From Magnetaquiglobus sp039908105 (GTDB lineage: Bacteria; Pseudomonadota; Magnetococcia; Magnetococcales; Magnetaquicoccaceae), in contig JAMOBI010000070.1 of assembly GCA_039908105.1 (NCBI GenBank), positions 1 through 15,643 of the forward strand: a DNA stretch of 15,643 bases, in the 5' to 3' direction. Every line of letters begins with the position of its first letter. The stretch's first letter is position 1. Both the position numbers and the translations under genes were made by a program. The notes under the pieces were generated by a model. That model was given only the letters and a program-made list of their open reading frames with translations. It searched no databases and was not told the origin of the DNA. Shown here piece by piece: positions 1-7,402 of the stretch.

Positions 1-189
1 CTGGTTCAACCCTCGAATCTGCACCGTCATCCGCGTCGAAATCGACAAACCAGCTGCATCATCCTTGGCGCTGTTGATCCGCAAACCCGAAGAAAGACGC
101 TTGTAGGTCGTCCCCAGGGTATTCGTCGACTTCATCAGGTTACGCTGGGCGTTGATGGAGAAAAGATTGGTTGCGATAGAAAAAGACAT
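1..189 (-). CDS. fliC: Flagellin, N-terminal fragment (runs off the left edge)
   Basis: Structural subunit of the flagellar filament, exported through the flagellar type III apparatus. Only the first 63 residues are present. They begin MSFSIATNLFSINAQRNL and continue with TYKRLSSGLRINSAKDDAAG and a segment ending RMTVQIRGLNQ, the conserved D0/D1 N-terminal region of bacterial flagellins; the SSGLRINSAKDDAAG core is diagnostic. The ATG at 189 is preceded by a strong Shine-Dalgarno (AGGGAGGAT, 197-205) and a perfect hairpin just upstream. The upstream genes on the same strand, motE and fliJ, are also flagellar, but ~1 kb of repeat-rich non-coding DNA lies between, so flagellin probably has its own promoter. 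The variable centre and C-terminus cannot be seen. Identification is secure; the gene name is by family, and the genome may carry several flagellin paralogues. Confidence 0.95.
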   Translation of the reverse strand, partial: MSFSIATNLFSINAQRNLMKSTNTLGTTYKRLSSGLRINSAKDDAAGLSISTRMTVQIRGLNQ

Positions 190-667
190 GTTATAATCCT
201 CCCTGAACGAATCTCTCACAAGAGATTCTATTGCGAAGTCACCCATCCTTGGGATTACCATTGAACCGTCATTGACCAACAGGCCGGTCCGGGCCTGGCA
301 TCTTTATTCACCGAGGGTGCCTTGAAAGGTGCCCCACGGATCAAGAAAGCATGGTTCATCCGCTCGACGGTCGATCGCAGGGTGCGCCGTTTGCGCGTTG
401 CCATAAGCCAGGCGGTGCGCAAGGGGACATTGTGCGGGCGACAGCCAGATTCAGGATGCGAATCCAGTCGTTACGATGGCGATGGATGGTACGTCAGGCC
501 CGATATCGGCCCAGGGGAACAGCGAAGTGCAAGGCTTTAGGTGAGACATGATGCGTGGCCTCCTGACCCGGTACCATTCCTGGTTGCCGTATCGTGATCG
601 TCCCTGACTGGAGATGGGTTGTTCATTTCCGAAGGGCCAACCCCGCCCTTGTTGCGATTCATGATCC
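190..667. other. Non-coding stretch upstream of flagellin
   Basis: No supported gene lies here. Visible structures are the leader hairpin (209-228), an 18-bp inverted repeat with 6-bp arms CAGGCC/GGCCTG at 280-297, and a direct repeat GGTGCC-TTGAAA-GGTGCC near 316-335. No convincing sigma-28 or sigma-54 promoter could be placed. Short open frames on both strands have no recognisable protein character. Confidence 0.5.
197..228 (-). promoter_or_regulatory. Flagellin 5'-UTR hairpin plus Shine-Dalgarno
   Basis: On the minus strand GAATCTCTTGTGAGAGATTC (209-228) forms a perfect 8-bp stem with a 4-nt loop. Three bases further on comes AGGGAGGAT (205-197), then the flagellin ATG at 189. The hairpin therefore sits directly against the ribosome-binding site in the leader. 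Structured flagellin leaders that control mRNA stability or translation are known in alphaproteobacteria (for example FlbT/FlaF control in Caulobacter); a similar role here is inference. Confidence 0.6.
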
Positions 668-1130
668 GAATCGCCGCCCGGTTCATCCTGAACCGTTGAT
701 TTAACTGATTTATCGGTGTTACCTGCCGGAGAGTTTAATCTTTTTTTCCTCTTCCGGCTCCCTTCGTATCCTTGCAAAGGGGTCGCAACGCCTGTTGTTT
801 GAAGCCTGTCTTGTCGCGATCCCTTGAGCCGAATCGCTGTCCGGTTCATCCTGAACCGTTGATTTAACTGATTTATCGGTGTTACCTGCCGGAGAGTTTA
901 ATCTTTTTTTCCTCTTCCGGCTCCCTTCGTATCCTTGCAAAGGGGTCGCAACGCCGTTGTTTGCAGCCTGTCTTGTCGCGATCCCTTGAGCCGAATCGCC
1001 GTCCGGTTCATCCTGAACCGTTGATTTAGCTGATTTATCGGTATCATCTGCCGGAGAGTTTAATCTTTTTTTCCTCTTCCGGCTCCCTCCGTAACTTTAC
1101 GAAAGGGGCGCAACACCGTTGCTTGAAGCA
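668..1130. repeat. Three tandem copies of a ~163-bp repeat
   Basis: Copies begin at about 668, 831 and 993, with periods of 163 and 162 bp; the third is partial and more diverged towards its end. A degraded ~28-bp extension precedes copy 1. Each unit carries the perfect palindrome CGGTTCATCCTGAACCG (679-695, 842-858, 1004-1020). Each also carries a second stem GCCGGA/TCCGGC around a T-rich loop (725-758, 888-921, 1050-1083). Because the period is not a multiple of three, the minus-strand open frames across it change frame from copy to copy, so it is most likely non-coding. It lies between the motE 3' end and flagellin. Confidence 0.9.
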
Positions 1131-1138
1131 TACTATCG

Positions 1139-1179
1139 GCGGCCCACGCTCACAGGTTTAATCCCTTTTCGTGGGCCGC
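1139..1179 (-). terminator. Stem-loop downstream of motE
   Basis: Perfect 10-bp inverted repeat GCGGCCCACG / CGTGGGCCGC separated by 21 nt, starting 9 bases after the motE stop. The stem is strong but no T-tract follows on the minus strand, so it is either a non-canonical terminator or an mRNA 3'-end stabiliser for fliJ-motE. Confidence 0.45.
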
Positions 1180-1188
1180 GTCAAAAAA

Positions 1189-1893
1189 TCAGAACGCCCC
1201 TGGGACCGGCGCACCCTGCGATGCAGGAAGTTTGGCGCTCTTGGTGCCCTTTTCCGGCATGGCCGGGGTCATGGGAGTACTCTCCCGCGCCGCACTTGGC
1301 GTTTTGGCATCCGGCCTGGCATCGCTTTGAGGGGCATCATCCTGCTCCACACCGCGCTTGGCGGCGATCGGCACGCCGATCGCCTCGGAGAGCTGCACCG
1401 CATCGGCGATATCCATGCGGTTGAGAATCTTGGCAGCCACCTTTTCCGGAACCGCCTTGAGCGCCTTGACTGCGGTATCCCGATCCATGGCCATCAGGCT
1501 GGAGGCCGCCTGCTTGGGTTTCATGCTGGAGTAGATTTTGGCCAACCGTTTAATGTTGGCATCATCGGTCTCCTTTTCCCGATCCAGATCCGCACGGATG
1601 GTATCTCGCAGCTGCTCCAAGGCAGTGATCCGCTTTTGCATTTTCTCCTCGAGCCGCTTGAGATCAGCTTCGCGCAACTCCAGCAGTTTCTCGCGCTCAT
1701 CCATGGCCAGACGACGCTTTTCCAAAGACTCCAACAGGGCTATGGGATCCCGGGTCAGACCGGTTTCCGCCGATTTGGTGTTTTTGGCCTTCTCCTCGTG
1801 CTCTGCGACCCAGGCCGGAACCGCACCGGCGATCAATACCACGAGCAGCGCTGCCATGCTCACAATCCAACGGGTACGCCTGGTCATGTTCAC
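1189..1893 (-). CDS. motE: MotE-like flagellar motor chaperone (MgtE N-domain-like)
   Basis: Envelope protein of 234 residues. An N-terminal hydrophobic segment (about 10-28) acts as signal anchor, followed by a long charged coiled coil (about 51-115). A conserved module at about 116-170 (AKIYSSMKPKQAASSLMAMD, then KAVPEKVAAKILNRM) is the MgtE N-domain-like signature of MotE proteins, and the tail is Ala/Pro/Lys-rich and low complexity. In Sinorhizobium MotE is a periplasmic chaperone for MotC; the partner here is unknown. The GTG at 1893 is chosen because AGGAGG lies 8 nt before it and the GTG overlaps the fliJ stop (GTGA), implying translational coupling. An ATG two codons later is possible but badly spaced. 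The fliJ partner supports a flagellar role. The family call is firm; the exact function is inferred. Confidence 0.82.
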   Translation of the reverse strand: MNMTRRTRWIVSMAALLVVLIAGAVPAWVAEHEEKAKNTKSAETGLTRDPIALLESLEKRRLAMDEREKLLELREADLKRLEEKMQKRITALEQLRDTIRADLDREKETDDANIKRLAKIYSSMKPKQAASSLMAMDRDTAVKALKAVPEKVAAKILNRMDIADAVQLSEAIGVPIAAKRGVEQDDAPQSDARPDAKTPSAARESTPMTPAMPEKGTKSAKLPASQGAPVPGAF

Positions 1894-2357
1894 GCCAAAT
1901 TCCTCCTTGCCTGATACTGTCCGTCCGGACCACGTCCGATCCGGTTGATTGCCACATTGTCCAACTCCTTGATCTCCTGACGACGCACCTCACCGCGCAA
2001 ACGCTCCTCCTCCTTTTCGGATAACCGTTCCGCCTGTTTCAGCTGCACACGGGTTCCCAACCACACTTCACGCGCAGCCTGGGAGTCGTGTCGCGCCCGT
2101 TGCAACGTCATCTCCAACCTTTGGCGTCGCCACGCCTGCCCGGAGAGAAAAGTCTGCAGCAATCCCGGATCCGAACGCACGGCCTCAGGATCGGCCAGAG
2201 CATCAATGGCAGCCCGATTCTCCTCTTCGGTCTGACGATCCAATGCCGCGATGCGCTGCGTCAACTCTTCGATGCGTATCAGCGTGCGTGCAAATGCCTG
2301 GCCAGCCGCCTCCTCCTGGATGCGCCGCATCTCCTCCAAGCGCGAAAACCGATTCAC
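1890..2357 (-). CDS. fliJ: Flagellar export protein FliJ
   Basis: Predicted 155-residue soluble, almost wholly helical coiled-coil protein, close to the usual FliJ length of about 147. FliJ sits in the stalk of the FliI ATPase ring, escorts export chaperones and activates the FlhA export gate. Sequence support is the FliJ-like opening FSRLEEMRRIQEEAAGQ, regular heptads rich in Glu/Arg/Gln, and the C-terminal EEERLRGEVRRQEIKELD stretch. The frame is open up to 2435, but the GTG at 2357 is preferred: AGGAGGG lies just upstream and the extra 26 residues look unrelated. It overlaps motE (GTGA). fliI, the usual upstream neighbour, is absent; the next gene is a divergent protease. FliJ sequences diverge strongly, so the name also rests on the motE context. 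Confidence 0.75.
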   Translation of the reverse strand: MNRFSRLEEMRRIQEEAAGQAFARTLIRIEELTQRIAALDRQTEEENRAAIDALADPEAVRSDPGLLQTFLSGQAWRRQRLEMTLQRARHDSQAAREVWLGTRVQLKQAERLSEKEEERLRGEVRRQEIKELDNVAINRIGRGPDGQYQARRNLA

Positions 2358-2519
2358 CGTCCCTCCTGTCGCACTCTCCCAGCGATCCCGCGCAGCACAA
2401 AAAAGTGTATAAGGCTTGCGATTGTAACTCGCCATTGCCGGTCACATGGCGCAAACTGATGGCAAGTTCAATTATCACAACTCAATCATGCACACTCCAT
2501 CAAAATTTTTGCAACTATC

Positions 2520-3932
2520 ATGCCCACCATCCAACAATTTGCACGTTGCCTGATTCTTTCGCTGCCACTCTTCTGGACACTGTTCCTGTCCGACCACGCA
2601 CACGCCGCCTCCCGGGAGAAAGATCTGATCGTACTGGCCGTTGGACCCGAAAGCACCGAACTGTTGCGCCGTCTCAGCGAACCATTGGCACGCGCCGCCA
2701 ATCTGCCGCCCGAGGAGGTCCATTTTCATGTGGTGCTCAATTCAGCGCTCAACGCCTTTGCCCTGCCCACCCGGGATATTGTTTTGAACAGCGGACTGTT
2801 GTTGGCGGTCAAGAATCGTGATGAGCTGGCTGCGGTGATGGCGCACGAAATCGGCCATCTCAAGGCCGGCCACCATATGCAACTGGAAGCGCTCTCCAGG
2901 CGGATGTCGATTCAAACCTTGATCTCGGCGGCTGCCGGCATGATTGCCACCATCGCTTCGCGCAACGGTCAGGTAGGACAGGCGATGATCACTGGAGGTG
3001 CCAGTTCGGCCCAGCTCGACATGCTCGAGGCAATCCGCAACAAGGAGACCCAGTCGGATCGCATCGCCATTTCGCTCTTGGCCCAGGCTGGTTTCAACCC
3101 GGATGGTCTGGCCAGTTTCATGAATCGTCTGATGCAGCAGCAACGCATCTCCACCCTCCCCCCACCCTATATGCTCACCCACCCGATCACCACCGAGCGG
3201 TTGCTCGATTCTCAGCGTCTTGCCACCGAGACGCCTCGCCCAACGCCGCGCAAAAACGATCGGGATGACAATCTTCTATTGGCGCGCGCCAGAGCGATTC
3301 TCGAGGCTGAAACCCACGACTCCCCAGAGGATAGCGTCTTGCGTTTTCAGTCGCGCTTGCGGCTGGAGCCGAACGATCTGGCGTTGGAACAGGGACAAGC
3401 CGAGGCGCTACGCGCCGCCGGTCGGCTGCCCGAGGCCGAGGCAGCCTGGAACAAACTGCTCAAAAACCATCCGGGCGATCCCTATCTCTTGCGTCATCGC
3501 GGAGTGACACGCATCGAAATGGGCCGTTTCGAGGAAGCGGTACAAGATCTTGAGGAGGCCAGCGTCAAGCTTCCGGATCAACTCGATCTGCAATTTCGCA
3601 AGGCCTTCGCCTTGAAGGAGTTAAAAAAGCCCGAGGAGGCGATCCGCATCCTGCGCAAACTTGCCGCGCGTCAACCCAATGAGCCAGGTTTCTTTTATTT
3701 ATTAGGACTTTGCGAGGGTGAGGCCGGACATGGTGGCGAGGGTCATTTGGCTTTGGGGCGTTATCATGCCCTGATCATGGATCGGAACAACGCCATCTGG
3801 CATTTTCAGGAGGCAGCAAGAATTCTGCCGAACGGATCGGTCGAGCAGTCGATTGCCCGCGAGGAGTTGAAGCATGCACGCAAGATGGAGGTCAAACGGG
3901 AGCCGGAAGAGGGTGAAAGAAGGCGGAGGTGA
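2520..3932 (+). CDS. Exported M48 zinc metalloprotease with TPR tail (BepA/YfgC-like)
   Basis: A 470-residue periplasmic protease. A signal peptide (1 to ~29, hydrophobic core LILSLPLFWTLFL, cleavage near AHA) leads to an M48 catalytic domain (about 35-240). This has zinc motif HEIGH (H109, E110, H113) and the third-ligand ExxxD pattern at E176...D180 (NKETQSDRIAI). A TPR-rich C-terminal half (about 265-460) follows. This is the architecture of BepA, which clears misassembled outer-membrane proteins such as LptD and BamA. All catalytic residues are present, so activity is expected. The usual EAD of the third motif reads QSD here. No Shine-Dalgarno is evident before the ATG. The gene stands alone, divergent from fliJ and convergent with the transpeptidase operon. 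Family certain; the BepA role is by analogy. Confidence 0.9.
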   Translation: MPTIQQFARCLILSLPLFWTLFLSDHAHAASREKDLIVLAVGPESTELLRRLSEPLARAANLPPEEVHFHVVLNSALNAFALPTRDIVLNSGLLLAVKNRDELAAVMAHEIGHLKAGHHMQLEALSRRMSIQTLISAAAGMIATIASRNGQVGQAMITGGASSAQLDMLEAIRNKETQSDRIAISLLAQAGFNPDGLASFMNRLMQQQRISTLPPPYMLTHPITTERLLDSQRLATETPRPTPRKNDRDDNLLLARARAILEAETHDSPEDSVLRFQSRLRLEPNDLALEQGQAEALRAAGRLPEAEAAWNKLLKNHPGDPYLLRHRGVTRIEMGRFEEAVQDLEEASVKLPDQLDLQFRKAFALKELKKPEEAIRILRKLAARQPNEPGFFYLLGLCEGEAGHGGEGHLALGRYHALIMDRNNAIWHFQEAARILPNGSVEQSIAREELKHARKMEVKREPEEGERRRR

Positions 3933-3970
3933 ATGGGAATGGCGGAGTAGGAGTGAATGCATTCCGAAGC

Positions 3971-4313
3971 CATACCGAAACCATCTTGAGATGTGTAATT
4001 TTCTATAGGTCGTGCGCATTATAGAGTCGTTTCCAAACTTGCATGATGGGGGGTGAGAGGGTTCTCCCCCCATCATGCAAATTTGGAAAGCGTCATTTTC
4101 CGCAAGGCCGTGTGCAAGATGTGAGCTTCGTTTCCAAAAGGCGGAAACGAAGCTCACGAAGGCGGCGCGCGGCGCATTTTTCGCAAAAGGCGCGAAAAAT
4201 GCTTCTTGTAAAGAGCGCGCTAAAGTCAAAATCAAAACCCTGGGAGATGAATCTCCCAGACCCTCTCTTTTTTTCATCAGAAAAAACGACTCATTCCAAG
4301 CCGGGTGCGGTTT
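3971..4313. repeat. Palindromic MITE-like intergenic element, copy A (composite)
   Basis: The left part (CATACCGAAACCATCTTGA...) resembles the left part of copy B at 7403. The stretch 4087-4121 resembles B 7421-7456. From about 4157 to 4313 it matches the reverse complement of copy C (11594-11750). It contains a 24-bp stem with one mismatch (4030-4053 / 4066-4089, 12-nt loop), a perfect 15-bp stem (4121-4135 / 4143-4157, 7-nt loop) and a terminator-like hairpin. The right end GGGTGCGGTTT is shared with copy B and, as GGTGCGGTTT, with copy C. The element fills the gap between two convergent genes. Confidence 0.75.
4240..4274. terminator. Rho-independent-type terminator, possibly bidirectional
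   Basis: CTGGGAGA-TGAA-TCTCCCAG (4240-4259) forms an 8-bp stem with a tetraloop. On the plus strand it is followed by ACCCTCTC and seven Ts (4268-4274); on the minus strand the stem is followed by GGTTTTGATTTT. It lies between the ends of the M48 protease and the transpeptidase operon and could stop transcription from both sides. The same hairpin recurs in copy C of the repeat family. Confidence 0.65.
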
Positions 4314-4320
4314 CACTGAC

Positions 4321-5685
4321 TTAACGCTTCGACGGCAGATACTCCGGCGGCACCACGCCTTGACCCGGCGACTCCAGCGGCTCGCCAGAACTCTCCAACG
4401 GCACCTCGTCCTGTTCGGACTCCAACTTCGGCTCAAAGGCCGGATCCGCGATCGACGCCGGCGGCGGCTCGGGCACAATCGCCGGCATCGGCTCACCGGT
4501 CGACTCCTCCGGCCAAGCCGATCCGTTGCCACTGTCGGGTTTGGCACCCCTGCCCTTCTCCGGGACCGACGCCTTCGGCACCGGATGATCGATGCGAATC
4601 GCCGCCGGGTTGCCATCCTCGCGATCGAGCCGCTCTAAATCCGGGAGCCTCAATCCCCCCTCCGGAATGGTCTGCTCCTCGGGAACCTCGGGGACCGTCT
4701 GGTAGGCATCGCGCAACGCCAGATTGGACCCTTCGGCCACCGCGATACGCCGCGATTGACCATCGGGATTATCCGCCATGCGCTCGGCCAGACGCCAATC
4801 GACCACGGCACGCAGTTCGGCACGCCGCGCCAACGCCTGTTTGACCGCCTTTTCCATCAGCACGCGCAGACTCCCCTCGTGCTTCAAATCCGCCAGAATC
4901 GGATGGACCTCCAGATAAAGCTCGCCATTGCGCCAACCCGCCTTGGCCGGTTCGTTGACAAAGGCCACGCTATCCCCCGGATTCACATTCGGGAAGAATT
5001 CGATGATATCCTCTGGATAAAGCCGGATGCAACCGTGACTCACCCGCCGTCCCACACCCAAAGGCCGGTTGGTGCCGTGCATCAGATAAGCCGGCAGACT
5101 CAAATAAATCGCATGCGTACCCAACGGATTGCGCGGACCGGGATAGATCGCCTCGGGCAACGACGGATCCTCCTTGCGGATCGAAGCCGGTGGACGCCAA
5201 ACCGGATCGGCCATCTTGCTGGTCACCGTGGTGCGCACGCGCGGGGTCATCATCCCCTCCTGGCCCACACCGATCGGATAGGTCTCCACCCGATCCCCCC
5301 GGAAGTGATACAGACGCATCTCCGGCAGATTCACCACGATCTTGGCCGGATTGTTCAAACCCGGCAACACCTTGCGAAAGTCCATGCGGATCTTGCTGCC
5401 CACGCGCGGACTCCAGGGATCCTGATCCGGATTGGCCAGCATGATCTCGTTGAAACCCAGGTGATTATCCCGCGCCAGGATGATCATGGTGTCGTTGGCC
5501 GTGGCGCGATGGCGATAATAGGTACCGCCGATCACCTCATCCTTGCGCTCCTTCAACAAGTGGTAGCGGCGACGCGGCAGATCCTCGGGGGTATCGGCCA
5601 AAGCCGGCAACGCATCCGTAAAGCAAATCCACGCCACCGCGAGCGCCAGGCCCAACCGCTGACCCATCCTCCTGCCACGATCCAT
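4321..5685 (-). CDS. L,D-transpeptidase (YkuD/ErfK family) with long C-terminal tail
   Basis: Periplasmic enzyme that cross-links peptidoglycan or attaches proteins to it through an active-site cysteine. It has 454 residues: a signal peptide (about 1-30, ending LPALA), a LysM-like segment (about 55-102, TANDTMIILARDN...NEIMLANPD), and a YkuD domain (about 115-245). The YkuD domain has catalytic-site residues HGT (H203) and SHGCIRL (S216, H217, C219). A helical region to ~310 precedes a Pro/Glu/Ser-rich, probably disordered tail of ~120 residues. The YbiS/ErfK proteins usually end soon after the catalytic domain, so the tail is a lineage extension. GGGAGA lies about 8 nt before the ATG. It is the last gene of the pgpA-cinA operon, 21 bp after the CinA-like stop. 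Confidence 0.92.
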   Translation of the reverse strand: MDRGRRMGQRLGLALAVAWICFTDALPALADTPEDLPRRRYHLLKERKDEVIGGTYYRHRATANDTMIILARDNHLGFNEIMLANPDQDPWSPRVGSKIRMDFRKVLPGLNNPAKIVVNLPEMRLYHFRGDRVETYPIGVGQEGMMTPRVRTTVTSKMADPVWRPPASIRKEDPSLPEAIYPGPRNPLGTHAIYLSLPAYLMHGTNRPLGVGRRVSHGCIRLYPEDIIEFFPNVNPGDSVAFVNEPAKAGWRNGELYLEVHPILADLKHEGSLRVLMEKAVKQALARRAELRAVVDWRLAERMADNPDGQSRRIAVAEGSNLALRDAYQTVPEVPEEQTIPEGGLRLPDLERLDREDGNPAAIRIDHPVPKASVPEKGRGAKPDSGNGSAWPEESTGEPMPAIVPEPPPASIADPAFEPKLESEQDEVPLESSGEPLESPGQGVVPPEYLPSKR

Positions 5686-5706
5686 CGTGTATTCTCCCTT
5701 TGTTCC

Positions 5707-6837
5707 TCAAGCCATGAGCATGCGACGCAGCAGATGCAGGGCGGTCTGACTCGCCTGCCAGCGCACCTGCTCGCGGCTGCCGGAATAGACGTCATGATGT
5801 TCCAGCAAAATCCCCGAGCGGCTGCGTACCGCCAGATGGACCGTGCCCACCGGTTTGGCGGCACTGCCGCCATCGGGACCGGCGATGCCAGTCACGGCTA
5901 CGGCCAGATCGGCCTCGGAGACGCGCAACGCGCCCGCCGACATCGCCTGTGCCACCTCGCGACTCACCGCGCCGCGACTGGCCAAAAGATCCGCATGCAC
6001 CCCCAGATCGCGCATCTTGGCTTCATTGGCATAGGTGACCCAACCCGATGTCAGGTAAGCGGAGGCACCGGGCAGTGCCGACAGCCGAGCAGCCACCAAT
6101 CCGGCGGTGCACGATTCGGCCACGGCCAGCTTGACCCCCGTCTCGATCAGACGCGCACCGACCAGCTCTTCCAGGGGCAAGGGCGCGGTGGCGTAGATGC
6201 GATTGCCCAACCGCTCCTTGAGCCGAGTCGTGAACTCCTCGCCCAGGGTGCCAGGAACCATCAAACCGGCATCCCCGTTTGGCAGCGCATGCATCCGGCA
6301 GGCGGTGCGCACCGTGGCCCGCAACTCCTCGCCCAAATCGAGCGCCTCCCCCACCCCTTCGACCATCCAACAGGCAAGCGAACGGCTGCGTCGTCCGCCT
6401 CCCGCATCGCTGACCAGACCTCGCAGAATCTTGAAGAGCGAACGCTTGACCGACCAGAGGGAACGCTCGCAATAGGCCACCGTGCGACCCCGGCGTTGCA
6501 CGATGAACCCTTCGGCGCGTCCCGCCTCATCGGTCAAGGTGCGTGCGCCAAGCACCTTCAAGTGATCAGACTCCTCTCCCTCCAGGCCGAGGGACAAACC
6601 GAGATTTGACACCAGCGAGCGGCGCAGGCGCGGGCAGTGACCATCCCCCTGGATCAGAATGATCGAATACTCCTCCGGTGTTTTGAGCGGGTCGAACGGG
6701 CCGTCGCCGTCGAGCTCTAACAGGGCCACCGCTCCCACCCCCAGACATTCGAGCATCATGTCCAGATACGGTCGCCCGGAGGGCGGCAGCAGCGCCCCTT
6801 GTTCGCTCCAGCGTGGCATGACCAACAAAGACTTCAT
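5707..6837 (-). CDS. cinA: CinA-family protein with C-terminal NMN-amidohydrolase (PncC-type) domain
   Basis: 376 residues from the ATG at 6837, which overlaps the pgpA stop as ATGA; an ATG two codons upstream is also possible. The C-terminal part (about 220-376) is a clear CinA/PncC domain, with AESCTAG (240-246), then SGWVTYANEAK and TGIAGPDGG (316-324). PncC enzymes deamidate nicotinamide mononucleotide in pyridine-nucleotide salvage. The first ~215 residues should be the MoCF/COG1058 (ADP-ribose pyrophosphatase) domain of full-length CinA, but its TGGLGPTxDD-type motif is not visible. Faint echoes remain (GFIVQRRGR, GVGEALDLGEELR), so it looks like a degenerate or highly diverged COG1058 domain. 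pgpA next to cinA/pncC is a common arrangement. The C-domain call is firm; the N-domain function is unknown. Confidence 0.85.
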   Translation of the reverse strand: MKSLLVMPRWSEQGALLPPSGRPYLDMMLECLGVGAVALLELDGDGPFDPLKTPEEYSIILIQGDGHCPRLRRSLVSNLGLSLGLEGEESDHLKVLGARTLTDEAGRAEGFIVQRRGRTVAYCERSLWSVKRSLFKILRGLVSDAGGGRRSRSLACWMVEGVGEALDLGEELRATVRTACRMHALPNGDAGLMVPGTLGEEFTTRLKERLGNRIYATAPLPLEELVGARLIETGVKLAVAESCTAGLVAARLSALPGASAYLTSGWVTYANEAKMRDLGVHADLLASRGAVSREVAQAMSAGALRVSEADLAVAVTGIAGPDGGSAAKPVGTVHLAVRSRSGILLEHHDVYSGSREQVRWQASQTALHLLRRMLMA

Positions 6838-7328
6838 AACCATCCCATCCAGACAATCCCATGCAAAATCATTGCGGCATAAACCCCGGCGGCCAGATCA
6901 TCCGCCATCACCCCCCATCCTCCCGGCAGTCGTTCCAACGCATTCACCGGCCAAGGCTTGAAGATGTCGAACAGCCGGAACAGCACGAATCCGACCACCA
7001 TCCCGGCACCACCGAGCGGACCATCGATCATGGTTAGCAAGAATCCCGCCACCTCGTCGATCACCACTTCCGAGGGATCTTCCCGGCCCGTCACCCGACA
7101 GACCACCCCCGCGCTCCACACCCCCAGAACGGTCACCACCGCCAGAATGGTCCAGAATCCGAACGTTCCAAGCCACTGGCAAAAAAAAGCCAACGGCACC
7201 GCCGCAACGGTACCCCAGGTTCCCGGTGCCTTGGGGAGCAGGCCGGAGCCGAAAAAGGTTGCCAGAATAAAGGCGAATCGATGATCGATCCTATCGGATT
7301 GCTGCGTTCTTTCCATCCTGGGAGCCAT
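6834..7328 (-). CDS. pgpA: Phosphatidylglycerophosphatase A
   Basis: Inner-membrane phosphatase that removes phosphate from phosphatidylglycerol phosphate, giving phosphatidylglycerol. It has 164 residues, the usual length. Family motifs appear in order: GSGLLPKAPGTWGT (27-40), EDPSEVVIDEVAG with its acidic active-site cluster (83-95), FRLFDIFKPWPV (117-128) and GVMADDLAAG (139-148). Hydrophobic segments lie at about 41-75 and 96-120, with another at the C-terminus. The ATG at 7328 has GGAGAGG seven bases upstream. It is first in an operon with the cinA-like gene (4-bp ATGA overlap) and the L,D-transpeptidase. No odd features. Confidence 0.95.
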   Translation of the reverse strand: MAPRMERTQQSDRIDHRFAFILATFFGSGLLPKAPGTWGTVAAVPLAFFCQWLGTFGFWTILAVVTVLGVWSAGVVCRVTGREDPSEVVIDEVAGFLLTMIDGPLGGAGMVVGFVLFRLFDIFKPWPVNALERLPGGWGVMADDLAAGVYAAMILHGIVWMGWL

Positions 7329-7402
7329 TGTTGAACCTCTCCGTCATGCGGTGGTTGGATTGTCACTGCCCAAAAAGAATTCCCTTGGCGCACAAAATCG
7401 GC

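Noticed and set aside
318..340. Possible sigma-54 promoter (minus strand, GGGGCACC...AAGGC)
   Set aside because: The GG and GC elements are 11 bp apart, not 10, and the TTGC box is missing.
503..540. Possible sigma-28 promoter for flagellin (minus strand, TAAAG ... GCCGATAT)
   Set aside because: The -10-like GCCGATAT is good, but the spacing to TAAA is 25 bp instead of about 15 and it lies over 300 bp from the start codon.
322..551. Plus-strand short open frames upstream of flagellin
   Set aside because: Arg-rich composition typical of chance frames in GC-rich DNA, two overlapping frames of equal quality, no Shine-Dalgarno and no recognisable motif.
451..940. Minus-strand open frames of 132 and 73 residues across the tandem repeat, with a repeated Lys-rich peptide
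   Set aside because: The repeat period (163/162) shifts frame between copies, no ribosome-binding site is seen, and the peptide resembles no known family. The repetition comes from the DNA repeat.
668..1130. CRISPR array
   Set aside because: The repeats are ~163 bp and contiguous, with no short repeats separated by unique spacers and no cas genes.
4756..6609. 617-residue plus-strand open frame
   Set aside because: It is antisense to the L,D-transpeptidase and CinA-like genes, both with clear catalytic motifs; His/Arg/Gln-rich composition marks a complementary-strand shadow.
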